Assembly: GCF_900095745.1 (NCBI RefSeq)
Contig: NZ_FMIR01000018.1
Span: 62,001-126,000, forward strand
Length of the DNA stretch: 64,000 nucleotides
Direction of reading: 5' to 3'
DNA from: Microbacterium oxydans
Lineage (GTDB): Bacteria; Actinomycetota; Actinomycetes; Actinomycetales; Microbacteriaceae
A model generated the notes under the pieces. It was not told where the DNA came from. It did no database searches and saw nothing but the letters and a program-made list of their open reading frames with translations. Below are positions 20,691 through 31,473 of the stretch, piece after piece; the first letter of the stretch is position 1; each line of letters begins with the position of its first letter. The translations under genes were made by a program, and so were the position numbers.

Positions 20691-21188
20691 TCAGGCGGCG
20701 ATGCTCTCGCGCGCGAGCAGGCTCTCCTTCACGTCGAGCCCCCAGGCGAAGCCGCCGAGGCTGCCGTCGGTGCGCAGCACGCGGTGGCACGGCACGAACA
20801 GCGCCGGAGCGTTCCGCGCGCAGATCGAGGCGGCCGCGCGCACGGCGTTCGGGTTGCCGAGCCGCGCCGCGAATCCGGTGTAGGTGAGCGGTGCGCCGGG
20901 TTCGATCGCCCGCAGCGCCGACCATCCGGCGAGCTGCAGCACGGTGCCCGACTGCTTCACCGTGACCGCGTCGATCGCGGACAGATCGCCCGCGTAGAAG
21001 GCCAGTGCGGCGTCCGCAGCGTCTGTCTCCGCCTCGCGGAGCTCCGCGGGGCGGTTCGCCGGAGACAGTCGCGTGAGGATCGCCTCGACGTCGGAGGTCC
21101 ACCCCGACGACAGCACGCGCTGGCGCTCATCGGCGAGGATTGTGAAGGCCCCGTCCGGGGTCTCGATGGTCTGGATGAGCGCGGTCAT
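20691..21188 (-). CDS. ogt: Methylated-DNA--protein-cysteine methyltransferase
   Basis: 165 aa MGMT family protein that transfers methyl groups from O6-methylguanine to its own cysteine. The active site is Cys134 in [34 protein letters not shown] is the helix-turn-helix DNA-binding segment, and [17 protein letters not shown] closes the domain. The start overlaps the stop of the upstream Ada-AlkA gene (ATGA at 21185-21188), so the two form an alkylation-repair operon. The symbol follows common use for stand-alone MGMT proteins. Confidence 0.95.
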   Translation of the reverse strand: MTALIQTIETPDGAFTILADERQRVLSSGWTSDVEAILTRLSPANRPAELREAETDAADAALAFYAGDLSAIDAVTVKQSGTVLQLAGWSALRAIEPGAPLTYTGFAARLGNPNAVRAAASICARNAPALFVPCHRVLRTDGSLGGFAWGLDVKESLLARESIAA

Positions 21189-22705
21189 GAGGTCTCCTTC
21201 GATGTCGTGTCAGCTGTGGTGGCAGCGCGGGCGGCGGATGCCGCGCGCCGGGGCCCTGCCGGTCGCACCGGGGCGGCGCGCCAGAGATGCGCGCTCAGGT
21301 AGCTGCGCCAGGGGGCGGTGCGTTCCGCCCAGGCTGTGAGCGGTCGCGCCTCTCCCGGCAGCCCGGAAGCCGCGGCTCCCGCACGCAGCGCGACGTCGCC
21401 GGGGAGCAGGATGTCGGGGTCGCCGAGCACACGCATGCGCACGTAGTCGGCCGTCCACGGGCCGATCCCCGGCATCGCGAGGAGAGCTTCGCGCTGCTCG
21501 ATACCGTCGTCACCGACCGTGAGCGTCAAGGAGCCGTCGGCGAGGGCCGCGGCGGCACCCGTGATCGCGCGGATGCGGGCGGCGGGTCCGCGCAGCACCT
21601 CGGCGCCGCGCTCGGCGATCGCGGTCATCGTGGGGAAGAGCAGCCCCTGCGCGGTGCGCTCCCCCAGTGCCTCGGTAAGCGCGATGAGGGCCGTGCGGGC
21701 GGCGACCACGGTGATCTGCTGCCCGACCATGGCGCGGATGAGCATCTCGTGCGGGTCGGCGGACCCCGGAACCCGGATGCCGGGTGTGCGGGCGACGAGC
21801 GGCGCGAGCTCGGGGTGTGCGGAGAGCGCCTCGTCGATCGCCAGCGGATCGGCGTCGAGGTCGAAGACGCGTCGTACGGTCGATACCAGCGGGGCCAGGT
21901 CGCCCAGGCGCGCGACTCGAGCGCGCAGGTGCAGACGCTCCGTCGCATCTTGACTCACCTCGAACCAGGCGGGGCCGCCCGCCATCCGCAGGTGCCGGGA
22001 GAACGACGTGGCCGTGGTCTTTTCGACGCCCGGCAGGGCGCGTGCCGCCATCCAGGTGAAGATGCCGCTCGCGTCGAGCGGACCCCGGTACGGCAGGACC
22101 AGGTCGATGGCCCCGGGAACCGCGGAGGCCGGCAGCCGTCGACGCGCCCGGAGCTCGCCGGGGGTGAGGCCGAAGACCTCGCGGATCGTGTCGTTGCACT
22201 GGCGGATGCTGGCGAAGCCGGCCGAGAAGGCGACGTCGGAGATAGGCATGTCCGTGCCGACGAGCAGCATCCGCGCCGTGTGCGCGCGATGCGCCCTGGC
22301 GAGGGCGAGCGGCCCGGCGCCGAGCTCTGTGGCCAGCAGACGGGTGAGGTGCCTGCTCGAATAACCGAGGCGTGCGGCGAGCCCCGGCACGCCCTCGCGC
22401 TCGACGACGCCGTCGGAGATGAGGCGCATGGCCCTGGCCGCGACGTCGCCGCGGATGTCCCATGCCGGAGACCCGGGGGCGGCTTCGGGGAGGCAGCGCT
22501 TGCACGCGCGGTACCCGGCCTCGTGTGCGGCGGCGCTCGTCGGATAGAACGTCACGTTCTGCGGCTTGGGCGTGCGGGCAGGACAGCTCGGACGACAGTA
22601 GATCCCCGTCGAGCGGACGGCCGTCACGAACTGCCCGTCGAAGCGGGTGTCGCGCGCGCTGATCGCACGGTAGCGCTCGTCGAAGTCGATCACGGGGAAG
22701 CTCAT
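21185..22705 (-). CDS. Ada-AlkA fusion: methyl-sensing regulator and 3-methyladenine glycosylase
   Basis: 506 aa three-part protein. The N-terminal Ada metal-binding domain has Cys37, Cys41, Cys68 and Cys71 (IYCRPSC and ACKRC); Cys37 aligns with the phosphotriester-accepting Cys of E. coli Ada. An AraC-type HTH spans residues about 85-185 ([27 protein letters not shown]). The C-terminal AlkA domain has [15 protein letters not shown] (HhH motif) and the catalytic Asp in [10 protein letters not shown]. It removes alkylated bases and probably activates its own operon when methylated. This fusion is frequent in Actinobacteria. The start is preceded by GGAGG, and also by CAGGGT at leaderless distance. 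Confidence 0.95.
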   Translation of the reverse strand: MSFPVIDFDERYRAISARDTRFDGQFVTAVRSTGIYCRPSCPARTPKPQNVTFYPTSAAAHEAGYRACKRCLPEAAPGSPAWDIRGDVAARAMRLISDGVVEREGVPGLAARLGYSSRHLTRLLATELGAGPLALARAHRAHTARMLLVGTDMPISDVAFSAGFASIRQCNDTIREVFGLTPGELRARRRLPASAVPGAIDLVLPYRGPLDASGIFTWMAARALPGVEKTTATSFSRHLRMAGGPAWFEVSQDATERLHLRARVARLGDLAPLVSTVRRVFDLDADPLAIDEALSAHPELAPLVARTPGIRVPGSADPHEMLIRAMVGQQITVVAARTALIALTEALGERTAQGLLFPTMTAIAERGAEVLRGPAARIRAITGAAAALADGSLTLTVGDDGIEQREALLAMPGIGPWTADYVRMRVLGDPDILLPGDVALRAGAAASGLPGEARPLTAWAERTAPWRSYLSAHLWRAAPVRPAGPRRAASAARAATTADTTSKETS

Positions 22706-22821
22706 GCCTCCACCCTGCCACGCACCACCGACCTCGACTGGCGGAAATCGGACATCGCTGTGACGGCAGTTCGACCCCGTTTCCCTGACCCCACCTCAAC
22801 CGCGAGACCCCGACACAACCA

Positions 22822-22861
22822 CGAGACCCCGGCCTGCACACGTCGGCAGGCCGGGGTCTCG
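22822..22861 (-). terminator. Terminator of the purN-purH genes
   Basis: A perfect 16-bp stem, CGAGACCCCGGCCTGC (22822-22837) with its complement (22846-22861), and an 8-nt loop. It lies 37 nt after the purH stop. There is no U-tract. Two further copies of GAGACCCCG lie just beyond it. Confidence 0.75.
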
Positions 22862-22897
22862 GCGAGAAGCGGGGGTGTCGGCGCGGACGCCGGCCGC

Positions 22898-24505
22898 TCA
22901 GTGGAAGAAGTGACGCTCCCCGGTGAAGAACATCGTGACGCCGGCCTTGCGAGCAGCATCCACGACCTCGCCGTCGCGCACCGAGCCGCCGGGCTGCACG
23001 ATGGCCGTGACGCCGGCGTCGATCAGCACCTGGGCGCCGTCGGCGAACGGGAAGAACGCATCCGACGAGGCGACCGAACCGGCAGCACGGTCGCCGGCGC
23101 GCTCGACCGCGAGGCGGCACGAGTCGACGCGGTTGACCTGGCCCATGCCGACGCCGACCGTGGCGTTGTCCTTCGCGAGCACGATGGCGTTCGACTTGAC
23201 GGCACGGCAGGCCTTCCACGCGAAGATGAGATTCTCCATCTCCTCGTCGCTCGGACGCTCACCCGACACGAGCTCCCAGTTCTTCGCGACGGAACCGATG
23301 TCGTCCGGGAAGCGGTCGGCGTCCTGCAGCAGCAGTCCACCCGAGACCAGGCGCACGTCCATGCGCTCCTGCTGCCAGTCCTGCGGCAGCTGCAGCAGGC
23401 GAAGGTTCTTCTTCGCCTTGAACACCTCGAGGGCGGCGGGCTCGAACGACGGCGCGACGATGACCTCGGTGAAGATGTCCTTGAGGTTCTCGGCCATCTT
23501 CAGGGTGACCGTGCCGTTCGCGGCGATCACTCCCCCGTAGGCGGAGACCGGGTCGCACTCGTGCGCGCGCAGGTGGGCGCTGGCGATCGGGTCGAGGGCG
23601 TTCGGGGCGGTCGTGGCGATGCCGCACGGGTTGGCGTGCTTGATGATCGCGACGGCTGGCTTGACCATGTCGTACGCGGCCCGCAGCGCGGCATCCGCGT
23701 CGACGTAGTTGTTGTACGACATCTCCTTGCCCTGCAGCTGCGTGGCCTGGGCGATGCCGTGGCCGCCGGCGCGCGTGTAGATCGCACCGCGCTGGTGCGA
23801 GTTCTCGCCGTAGCGGAGGGTCGCGAGGCGCTCGGCCTGGATCGTCAGGTGTGCGGGCAGGTCGCCGGGCTCGGTGAGCGTGCCCTCGGCGAACCACTGC
23901 GCCACCGCGGTGTCGTACGCGGCGGTGTGCGCGAACGCGCGGGCGGCGAGCTCGCGGCGCTGCGCGACCGAGGTGCCGCCTGCGGCGACCGCCTCGACGA
24001 TCGCCGGGTAGGACTGCGGCGACACGACGATCGCGACGTTGGCGTGGTTCTTCGCCGCGGCGCGCACCATGGCGGGTCCGCCGATGTCGATCTGCTCGAC
24101 CACGTCGTCGCCGACCGCGCCCGAGGCGACGGTCTCGACGAACGGGTACAGGTTCACCACGACGAGCTCGAACGGCGCGATGTCGAGCTCCTCGAGCTGA
24201 CGCTCGTGCTCCTCGAGGCGCAGGTCGGCCAGCAGGCCGCCGTGGACCTTCGGGTGCAGCGTCTTGACGCGACCGTCGAGCATCTCGGCGACGCCTGTGA
24301 CGGCCGCGACGTCGGTCACGGTGAAGCCGGCATCGCGGATGGTCGCGGCGGTCGACCCGGTCGAGACGATCTCCACCCCGGCCTCGGCGAGAGCCGCGGC
24401 GAGGACGAGCAGGTCGGTCTTGTCGCTCACCGAGACGAGCGCGCGCCGGATCGGCACGGTGTCGCGATCGCGGTAGAGCGTGGGGTCGTGGCGGGGGCCG
24501 GCCAT
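22898..24505 (-). CDS. purH: Bifunctional AICAR formyltransferase / IMP cyclohydrolase
   Basis: 535 aa, the family's normal size. It catalyses the last two steps of IMP synthesis. The N-terminal IMP cyclohydrolase domain has [28 protein letters not shown] and [14 protein letters not shown]. The C-terminal AICAR transformylase domain has [13 protein letters not shown], the catalytic Lys-His in IIKHANPCG and the terminal RHFFH. It lies 35 nt downstream of purN and is cotranscribed with it. This is the conserved DUF6350-purN-purH order of Actinobacteria. Confidence 0.98.
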   Translation of the reverse strand: MAGPRHDPTLYRDRDTVPIRRALVSVSDKTDLLVLAAALAEAGVEIVSTGSTAATIRDAGFTVTDVAAVTGVAEMLDGRVKTLHPKVHGGLLADLRLEEHERQLEELDIAPFELVVVNLYPFVETVASGAVGDDVVEQIDIGGPAMVRAAAKNHANVAIVVSPQSYPAIVEAVAAGGTSVAQRRELAARAFAHTAAYDTAVAQWFAEGTLTEPGDLPAHLTIQAERLATLRYGENSHQRGAIYTRAGGHGIAQATQLQGKEMSYNNYVDADAALRAAYDMVKPAVAIIKHANPCGIATTAPNALDPIASAHLRAHECDPVSAYGGVIAANGTVTLKMAENLKDIFTEVIVAPSFEPAALEVFKAKKNLRLLQLPQDWQQERMDVRLVSGGLLLQDADRFPDDIGSVAKNWELVSGERPSDEEMENLIFAWKACRAVKSNAIVLAKDNATVGVGMGQVNRVDSCRLAVERAGDRAAGSVASSDAFFPFADGAQVLIDAGVTAIVQPGGSVRDGEVVDAARKAGVTMFFTGERHFFH

Positions 24506-24540
24506 GATGGGCTCCTTCGTGCGGGGGCGTCGGGTGGGGG

Positions 24541-25128
24541 TCAGGAAGCAGGCGTGAGGGTGAGCTCGCCGGTGGCGATCCCGCGGACGACATCGATGAG
24601 CAGTCGACGTTCGACGGGCTTGATGCGCTCGTGCAGGCTGTGCTCGGTGTCGCCGTCGAGCACCGGGATGCGCTCCTGGGCGAGGATCGGCCCGGTATCG
24701 ACGCCGTCGTCGACGACGATCACGCTGGCACCGGTCTCGGAGACGCCGGCGGCGAGCGCATCGCGGACGCCGTGCGCTCCGGGGAACTCCGGCAGGAACG
24801 CGGGGTGGGTGTTGATGAGGCGCGGTGTGTACCGCGCGACGAGCGACGCGGGCAGCAGACGCATGAGTCCGGAGAGCACGACGAGGTCGGGATTCCAGAC
24901 CGCGAGCTGGCGTCCGAGCTCGTCACCCCAGGCCTCGCGGCTCTCGTGCTCGTGCCACGGCACGGTGAAGCTGGGGATGCCGAACTCCTCGGCGTGGGCC
25001 AGCCCGTCGGCTTCGCGGTCAGCACCCACGACGATCACCCTGGCGGGGAAATCGGGATGACGAGCGGCCTCGAGGAGGGCGCGAAGGTTCGAGCCGGTGC
25101 CCGAGATGAGAACGGCGACCGTGAGCAC
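24541..25128 (-). CDS. purN: Phosphoribosylglycinamide formyltransferase
   Basis: 195 aa. It transfers a formyl group from 10-formyltetrahydrofolate to GAR in purine synthesis. [14 protein letters not shown] is the phosphate-binding loop. The catalytic Asn and His are in [16 protein letters not shown] and the Asp in [12 protein letters not shown]. The start is a GTG at 25128. A TAGACT box (25140-25135, minus) lies 6 nt upstream, so the gene can be transcribed leaderless even though a co-oriented DUF6350 gene lies 66 nt upstream. Confidence 0.97.
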   Translation of the reverse strand: MLTVAVLISGTGSNLRALLEAARHPDFPARVIVVGADREADGLAHAEEFGIPSFTVPWHEHESREAWGDELGRQLAVWNPDLVVLSGLMRLLPASLVARYTPRLINTHPAFLPEFPGAHGVRDALAAGVSETGASVIVVDDGVDTGPILAQERIPVLDGDTEHSLHERIKPVERRLLIDVVRGIATGELTLTPAS

Positions 25129-25194
25129 GCGCCCAGTCTACCGGGGTGTGCATACTGCTCCCGCCCGGTGTCCGGGGCCGACCGGACCCCGCCG

Positions 25195-26592
25195 TCAGTC
25201 GCGCGGTTTCGCCGGATCGCGCGGCGGTGCGAGGAACCCGCGCACGTCATCGAGCGGCGCCGTGTCGTCGGCGGCTGACACGTCCGTGAAGGGCACAGCG
25301 GATGCCGCTCCCGCGCCGGCGACGACGACAGCATTCGGGTCGAGCTCCGTCATCTCGGCGATCCACCGGTCGGTGCGCTCCTCGGCGAGCTCATCGCGGT
25401 TCCGCGGAGACAGCAGCAGGATGGCCGCGCCCACGAGCACCTCTGCGCCGAGCGCGAGGGCGAACGGATAGACGGCCGGTCCGACGACGGCCAGCCGCCC
25501 CGGACCCATCGAGCCGTTCGCGAGAGCGGCCGCGAGCCCGCCGACCCCGGCGCTCAGGCCCGCGATCCCGACGGCGATCACCGCGCGCTGCAGCATCCCG
25601 AGGGGCGTGCCCTCCCACACGAGGCGCGAGCGGACCGCCCAGCCCGCGAACGCACCGGCGGCGATGGGGATGAGCACGACGATCAGCATCCAGATCGAGC
25701 TGTTCTCCGGCAGCAGCCCGAACACGGGGATGCCGGGGACGACGCCGAGCTGTGTGCCCGCGGGCGACACCGCTGTGCCGGCACCGACCGCGAATCCGGG
25801 ACCGGCGAGCCAGGCCGCCGTCCACACGAGCATGGTCGGCAGGTAGGCGAGCTGACCGAGGGTCATCACCGTCGCACCGAGCGCGTCGACCCTGGCGGCC
25901 TGGAACAGCGCCACGACCTCTCCCCCGCGGAGCAGCGTGGTGACGGCCAGCGCGAGGGCGGACGCGCCGGCCACCCCGACGAGCGCGAAGGCCGCGCCGC
26001 GCACGATCGCCGCGGGAACGGGCGCCCAGTCCTCTCGGGCGTCGAACCAGTCGTGCAGTCGGTCGAGGATGCCGCCGTCGCCGTCTTCCCACGCGATGCG
26101 CACCGAACCGCAGAGCACACCGACGAGGTAGACCGCGGCGGGGAGGATGATCGCCGGCGCGAACGGCGTCTGCGCCGCGTCGAGTCGTGCCGTCAACGCG
26201 ACGCCGACGGAGATCAGGGTGAACACGGCGGCTCCGGTGAGCGATCCGAGCAGCCACGCGCCGGCCTTCGCCGCTCGGCTGCCCGAACGCGCTGCGAAGA
26301 GCAGCGTGAACACCAGGAAGGCGAGCGGTGTGATCGACACGACGAAGTTCGCTGCCGCCGGTGGGATCGCGAGCGCCACGAGGAGCGCATCCGGGATCGT
26401 GATCGTCAACGGAACTCCGTGACCGAACTCCCAGAGCGTGCCGGTGAGGGGCCAGAGCGCGCCCCAGTCGGCTGTGATCCCGAAGGCGACGGTCCACAGC
26501 AGGGTCAACGGCGCGAGCAGCACGACGAGGCCGACCGCCGCGGCGATGGCGGCGTCGAAGGCGGCGAGGAGCGCGACGAGGAGGCGTTGCAT
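25195..26592 (-). CDS. DUF6350 family polytopic membrane protein (PerM-like)
   Basis: 465 aa with roughly ten to twelve hydrophobic helices, beginning with LLVALLAAFDAAIAAAVGL. WTVAFGITADWGALWPLTGTLW and HGVPLTITIPDALLVALAIPPAA are typical of the actinobacterial DUF6350 family. Members, including mycobacterial PerM, are linked to cell division and envelope maintenance. The conserved position upstream of purN supports the call. The hydrophilic C-terminus (residues about 400-465) is cytoplasmic by prediction. It is divergent from the NCS2 permease gene. Molecular function is not established. Confidence 0.85.
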   Translation of the reverse strand: MQRLLVALLAAFDAAIAAAVGLVVLLAPLTLLWTVAFGITADWGALWPLTGTLWEFGHGVPLTITIPDALLVALAIPPAAANFVVSITPLAFLVFTLLFAARSGSRAAKAGAWLLGSLTGAAVFTLISVGVALTARLDAAQTPFAPAIILPAAVYLVGVLCGSVRIAWEDGDGGILDRLHDWFDAREDWAPVPAAIVRGAAFALVGVAGASALALAVTTLLRGGEVVALFQAARVDALGATVMTLGQLAYLPTMLVWTAAWLAGPGFAVGAGTAVSPAGTQLGVVPGIPVFGLLPENSSIWMLIVVLIPIAAGAFAGWAVRSRLVWEGTPLGMLQRAVIAVGIAGLSAGVGGLAAALANGSMGPGRLAVVGPAVYPFALALGAEVLVGAAILLLSPRNRDELAEERTDRWIAEMTELDPNAVVVAGAGAASAVPFTDVSAADDTAPLDDVRGFLAPPRDPAKPRD

Positions 26593-26682
26593 AGCGTTTC
26601 GAGACTACGACGAGTTGCCGACGAAGCCCTGGGGGCGCGCGTGGGGTCGGCGACACGATAGCGTTTCTCCGGAGGTTTCCCG

Positions 26683-28158
26683 ATGACAACTGCCCCGCCC
26701 GCCCCGGCACCCACCGAGCCCAAGAACTCCCTGGACCGCTTCTTCGAGATCAGCAAGCGCGGATCCACGATCGGCACCGAGATCCGAGGGGGTCTGGTGA
26801 CGTTCGTCACGATGGCCTACATCGTGATCCTGAACCCGATCATCCTGTCCGGCAAGCCCGACGTCGCCGGGAACATGCTCGAGTTCAATGCCGTGGGAGC
26901 GGCCACCGCGCTGACCGCCGGTGTGATGACGATCCTGTTCGGACTCGTCACGCGTCTCCCCTTCGGCTTCGCCGCCGGCCTCGGCATCAACGCCTTCGTC
27001 GCGTTCTCGGTCGTCGGCCAGGTGACCTGGCCCGAGGCCATGGCGCTCGTGATGATCAACGGTGTCGTCATCGTGCTGCTCGCCGCCACCGGGCTGCGGA
27101 AGGCGATCTTCGACGCCGTGCCGTTCCAGCTGAAGATCGCGATCACGGTCGGCATCGGCCTGTTCATCGCCTTCATCGGCTTCGTCAACTCGGGCTTCGT
27201 GACCGCGACCGGCTCCTCGTCGCCGCCCGTGGGTCTCGGTGTCAACGGCTCGGTCGCGACCGTGCCGACGCTGCTCTTCGTGATCACGCTCCTGCTCACC
27301 GGCATCCTCGTCGCCCTCAAGATCAAGGGCGGCATGCTGATCGGCCTCATCGGCGGCACCGTGCTCGCCGTGATCGTCGAGGCCATCTGGCACATCGGAG
27401 CCCGCGGCTTCGACGACGAGGGCAACGTGGTCAACCCCGGCGGATGGGGACTCACCGTCCCGGCGCTGAACGGCTCCCCCGTGGGCATCCCCGACCTCAG
27501 CCTGATCGGCGCGGTCGACTTCAGCTTCGACCTGAGCAAGGTCAGCCTCGTGGCGATCGTGATGATCGTCTTCACCCTGCTGTTCACCAACTTCTTCGAC
27601 GCCATGGGCACCATGACCGGCCTCGCGAAAGAGGCGAACCTCGCCGACGACAACGGCGACTTCCCGCGCATCAAGTCCGCGCTGGTCGTCGAGGGTGTCG
27701 GTGCGATCGCCGGTGGCGCGACCTCGTCGTCGTCGAGCACGGTCTTCATCGAGTCGGGTGCCGGCATCGGCGAGGGCGCGCGCACGGGTCTCGCGAACGT
27801 CGTGACCGGCATCGTGTTCCTCATCGCGATGTTCCTGACCCCGCTCACCTCGATCGTCCCGACCGAGATCGCCGCCGCCGCGCTGATCATCGTCGGAGCC
27901 ATGATGATGGCGCAGATCCGCTTCATCGACTTCAGCGACTTCCGCGTGCTGCTGCCGGTGTTCCTCACCGTCTCAGTCATGCCGCTGACCTACTCGATCG
28001 CGAACGGCATCGGCGCGGGCTTCGTGAGCTGGGTGCTCATCCACGCCTTCTCCGGTAAGGCCAAGACCATCAGCCCGCTGTTGTGGGTCGTCGGCGCCGG
28101 CTTCCTCATCTTCTTCGCCCGGGGGCCCATCGAGGCGCTCTTCGGCGTCGGGATCTGA
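26683..28158 (+). CDS. NCS2-family purine permease (AzgA-like)
   Basis: 491 aa integral membrane transporter of the AzgA/GhxP branch, which imports hypoxanthine, guanine or adenine with protons. RGGLVTFVTMAYIVILNPIIL at the first helix is a hallmark, as are GFAAGLGINAFVAFSV (substrate-site helix) and TNFFDAMGTMTGLAKEA. SSSSSTVFIESGAGIGEGARTGLANV contains the second conserved substrate-site segment. A GGAGG ribosome site precedes the ATG. Its position next to purN-purH puts purine salvage beside de novo synthesis. It ends at a strong terminator (28173-28204). Confidence 0.94.
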   Translation: MTTAPPAPAPTEPKNSLDRFFEISKRGSTIGTEIRGGLVTFVTMAYIVILNPIILSGKPDVAGNMLEFNAVGAATALTAGVMTILFGLVTRLPFGFAAGLGINAFVAFSVVGQVTWPEAMALVMINGVVIVLLAATGLRKAIFDAVPFQLKIAITVGIGLFIAFIGFVNSGFVTATGSSSPPVGLGVNGSVATVPTLLFVITLLLTGILVALKIKGGMLIGLIGGTVLAVIVEAIWHIGARGFDDEGNVVNPGGWGLTVPALNGSPVGIPDLSLIGAVDFSFDLSKVSLVAIVMIVFTLLFTNFFDAMGTMTGLAKEANLADDNGDFPRIKSALVVEGVGAIAGGATSSSSSTVFIESGAGIGEGARTGLANVVTGIVFLIAMFLTPLTSIVPTEIAAAALIIVGAMMMAQIRFIDFSDFRVLLPVFLTVSVMPLTYSIANGIGAGFVSWVLIHAFSGKAKTISPLLWVVGAGFLIFFARGPIEALFGVGI

Positions 28159-28172
28159 CCCGAGGCTGCACG

Positions 28173-28204
28173 AGAGGGGCGGATGCTGCGGCATCCGCCC
28201 CTCT
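28173..28204. terminator. Terminator after the purine permease
   Basis: AGAGGGGCGGATGC (28173-28186) and its complement (28191-28204) form a perfect 14-bp stem with a TGCG loop and a short T-run. It lies between convergent genes and may act in both directions. Confidence 0.85.
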
Positions 28205-28238
28205 TTCGTGTCGATGCGACCTTTCGTGTCGATGCGAC
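28203..28238. repeat. Perfect 18-bp tandem duplication
   Basis: CTTTCGTGTCGATGCGAC occurs at 28203-28220 and again, without change, at 28221-28238. The first copy includes the last bases of the terminator's right arm. It looks like a recent slippage duplication in the intergenic region. Confidence 0.9.
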
Positions 28239-28252
28239 GCGGACGATGAGCC

Positions 28253-29047
28253 TCAGATGCAGGCGAGCGACTGAGGAGCCTGGACCATCATGTCGGCGTT
28301 CTGTCGCTGTCCGCCGCTGACGTAGGCGAGCGTGAAGGTGTACGTGAACAGCACGACTCCCGAGGCAGACGGCGTGAACGACACGACCGGCGACTGCGAT
28401 GCCGCCAACGGCGCATATCCGCTGACTCCGGCGGGCTCGATGGAGATCGACTTCGTCCCGGCGAAGCCCTGCACAACACCGTCGAGCGCCACTCCTGCAC
28501 CTGAGATCGACACGTCGAGGTATTGGGTGCCGAGGTAGCTCGCCGCCGTGTAGATCGGCAACGCGAACTGGTACCCCGTCCCCGAGGTCACCTGGACGGC
28601 GAACTGCAGGGTCACGGTCGTGGCGATCTCGGGAGCGGCGTCGGTGTTGTTGTTGTCGTCGAGCGACAGGAAGCCCGCACCGCTGACATCGCCGCCGCCC
28701 TGCCACCAGCTGGCGGGCGCAGGTGCGACCGCGTGATCGGTCTGCACGAATCCCTCGGACCAGTTGCCACTCGGCGCCTTCGCCGGGGTCCACCCCGTGC
28801 CGAAGTTGCCGTCGGCAGTCGGCGAAGTTCCCAGGGCGCCGTTGCTGCTCAAGGTGTTGCCGGCGATCTGGAACGCACCGACCGGCACGACGACGCACTC
28901 GTCGGCCCGCCCGACCGACGCCGCGGCCAACGGTGTAGCGACGGCGACAGCGACGACAGGCAGCGACCATGCGGCCGCCTTGAGCGCCGTGCGTCGGCCG
29001 ATCCCCCGATCAGATCCGCTGTGCGCGGGCGCGTCGAAATAACCCAT
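28253..29047 (-). CDS. Secreted hypothetical protein with Tat-like signal
   Basis: 264 aa from the ATG at 29047, chosen because GGGGAGGA stands just upstream; a farther in-frame ATG has no ribosome site. The N-terminus has a twin-arginine motif, GRRTALKAAAW, then a hydrophobic stretch ending in LAAASVGRA, so Tat-dependent export is likely. The mature part is rich in Ser, Thr, Gly and Asn with no charge clusters and is probably all-beta. No anchor or catalytic motif is visible. I do not recognise the family. The gene is isolated between the purine permease and sucD and faces the permease convergently. Confidence 0.72.
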   Translation of the reverse strand: MGYFDAPAHSGSDRGIGRRTALKAAAWSLPVVAVAVATPLAAASVGRADECVVVPVGAFQIAGNTLSSNGALGTSPTADGNFGTGWTPAKAPSGNWSEGFVQTDHAVAPAPASWWQGGGDVSGAGFLSLDDNNNTDAAPEIATTVTLQFAVQVTSGTGYQFALPIYTAASYLGTQYLDVSISGAGVALDGVVQGFAGTKSISIEPAGVSGYAPLAASQSPVVSFTPSASGVVLFTYTFTLAYVSGGQRQNADMMVQAPQSLACI

Positions 29048-29223
29048 TTTGTCCTCCCCAGACATGGAAATGCGGTCCCCGGGACGCGAAGATGGCGCCG
29101 CTCGACAGGACCGCCCAACCAGCCTACCGGTGTCACGCGCAGGGTGAGGCGCGCGGGTCGGCCGTCGGGGCGGCTGTGCTCTCACTCCCGGAACCGCGCA
29201 TGACCGGGGACCCGGGCATGAAA

Positions 29224-29253
29224 GAAGGCCCCGGAGTGGAGTCCAGGGCCTTC
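29224..29253 (-). terminator. Terminator of sucC-sucD
   Basis: On the minus strand GAAGGCCC (29253-29246) pairs with GGGCCTTC (29231-29224), followed by TTTC. It lies 20 nt beyond the sucD stop. Confidence 0.75.
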
Positions 29254-29272
29254 AGATCAAGCGTAACTCAGA

Positions 29273-30187
<915 letters not shown>

Positions 30188-30193
30188 TCAGTC

Positions 30194-31360
30194 TCAGGCG
30201 TTGGCGAGCTCGGCGGCCTTGTCGGCGCCCTCGTCCATCGTGGCGGCCAGGGTCACGAGCGGGTGCGCGTACTCGGCGAGGATCGCGCGACCCTCGTCGA
30301 CGCGGTTGCCGTCGAGGCGCACGACGAGCGGCTTGGAGGCCGTGGCGCCCAGCGTCTCGAGGGCACCCTTGATGCCGTTGGCGACGGCGTCGCACGCCGT
30401 GATGCCACCGAACACGTTGACGAACACACTCTTGACCTGCGGGTCGCCGAGGATGACGTCGAGGCCTGCGGCCATGACCTCGGCCGATGCGCCGCCGCCG
30501 ATGTCGAGGAAGTTGGCCGGCTTCACGCCGTTGTGGTTCTCGCCCGCGTAGGCGACCACGTCGAGCGTGGACATGACGAGCCCTGCGCCGTTGCCGATGA
30601 TGCCGACCTCGCCGTCGAGCTTCACGTAGTTGAGGCCCGACTGCTTGGCCTTGGCCTCGAGCGGGTCTGCGGCGTCCTTGTCCTCGAGCGCCTCGTGCTC
30701 GGGGTGACGGATCTCGGAGGCGTTGTCGTCGAGCGTGACCTTGCCGTCGAGCGCGATGATGTCGCCCTCTTCGGTGCGGACCAGCGGGTTGACCTCGACG
30801 AGCGTCGCGTCCTCGCCCTTGTAGACGTCGAAGAGCTTGACGAATACGTCGGAGACCTTCTCGACGAGGTCTTCGGGGAAGTTCGCCGCGCGAGCGATCT
30901 CGACGGCCTTCTCCTTGTCGATGCCCGTGAGCGGGTTGACCTCGACGCGCGCGAGCGCCTCGGGACGCTCCACCGCGAGCTCTTCGATCTCCATGCCACC
31001 CTCGACCGAGCAGAGGCTCAGGTAGGAGCGGTTGGCGCGGTCGAGCAGCACGGAGAAGTAGAACTCCTCGGCGATGCGCGCACCCTGCGCGACCATGACG
31101 CGCTTGACGACGTGGCCCTTGATGTCGAGGCCGAGAATGGCCTTCGCTGCTTCGTACGCCTCGTCGGGGGTCTTGGCGACCTTGACGCCGCCCGCCTTGC
31201 CACGGCCGCCGGTCTTGACCTGAGCCTTGACGACGACCACTCCGCCGATCTTCTCGGCGGCCGCCCTCACCTCTTCAGGGGTGTCCGCGACGATGCCGGC
31301 GAGGACCGGCACTCCGTACTTTTCGAAAACGTCTCGTGCCTGGTACTCGTACAGATCCAC
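30194..31360 (-). CDS. sucC: ADP-forming succinate--CoA ligase, beta subunit
   Basis: 388 aa from a GTG at 31360, exactly the length of E. coli SucC. A GAAGGA ribosome site lies 6 nt upstream. The N-terminus reads [18 protein letters not shown], and the ATP-grasp domain includes [39 protein letters not shown] and the C-terminal [13 protein letters not shown] (nucleotide/His loop) complete the family pattern. It forms the nucleotide-binding half of succinyl-CoA synthetase with the following sucD. An inverted repeat 39 nt upstream (31399-31414) may be an operator. Confidence 0.97.
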   Translation of the reverse strand: MDLYEYQARDVFEKYGVPVLAGIVADTPEEVRAAAEKIGGVVVVKAQVKTGGRGKAGGVKVAKTPDEAYEAAKAILGLDIKGHVVKRVMVAQGARIAEEFYFSVLLDRANRSYLSLCSVEGGMEIEELAVERPEALARVEVNPLTGIDKEKAVEIARAANFPEDLVEKVSDVFVKLFDVYKGEDATLVEVNPLVRTEEGDIIALDGKVTLDDNASEIRHPEHEALEDKDAADPLEAKAKQSGLNYVKLDGEVGIIGNGAGLVMSTLDVVAYAGENHNGVKPANFLDIGGGASAEVMAAGLDVILGDPQVKSVFVNVFGGITACDAVANGIKGALETLGATASKPLVVRLDGNRVDEGRAILAEYAHPLVTLAATMDEGADKAAELANA

Positions 31361-31398
31361 TGTGGTTCCTTCACTGGGCTGCTGTCTGGTAATTCTCT

Positions 31399-31414
31399 CG
31401 ATGTCGAGACATCG
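31399..31414 (-). promoter_or_regulatory. Inverted repeat upstream of sucC
   Basis: CGATGTC (31399-31405) and GACATCG (31408-31414) form a 7-2-7 palindrome in the sucC promoter region. It could be a regulator site; no protein can be assigned. Confidence 0.35.
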
Positions 31415-31473
31415 ACCAGTCCCACAGCCTACTACCTCGGCCTGGACGCTCCTGCGGCAGCGGCAACGCCGGG

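Noticed and set aside
22705..22898. Possible small gene or RNA between Ada-AlkA and purH
   Set aside because: The stretch holds the purH terminator and repeats of GAGACCCCG only; no start codon with a ribosome site was seen.
21287..25060. A 1257-codon open frame on the plus strand
   Set aside because: Antisense to Ada-AlkA, purH and purN, all with clear catalytic motifs on the minus strand.
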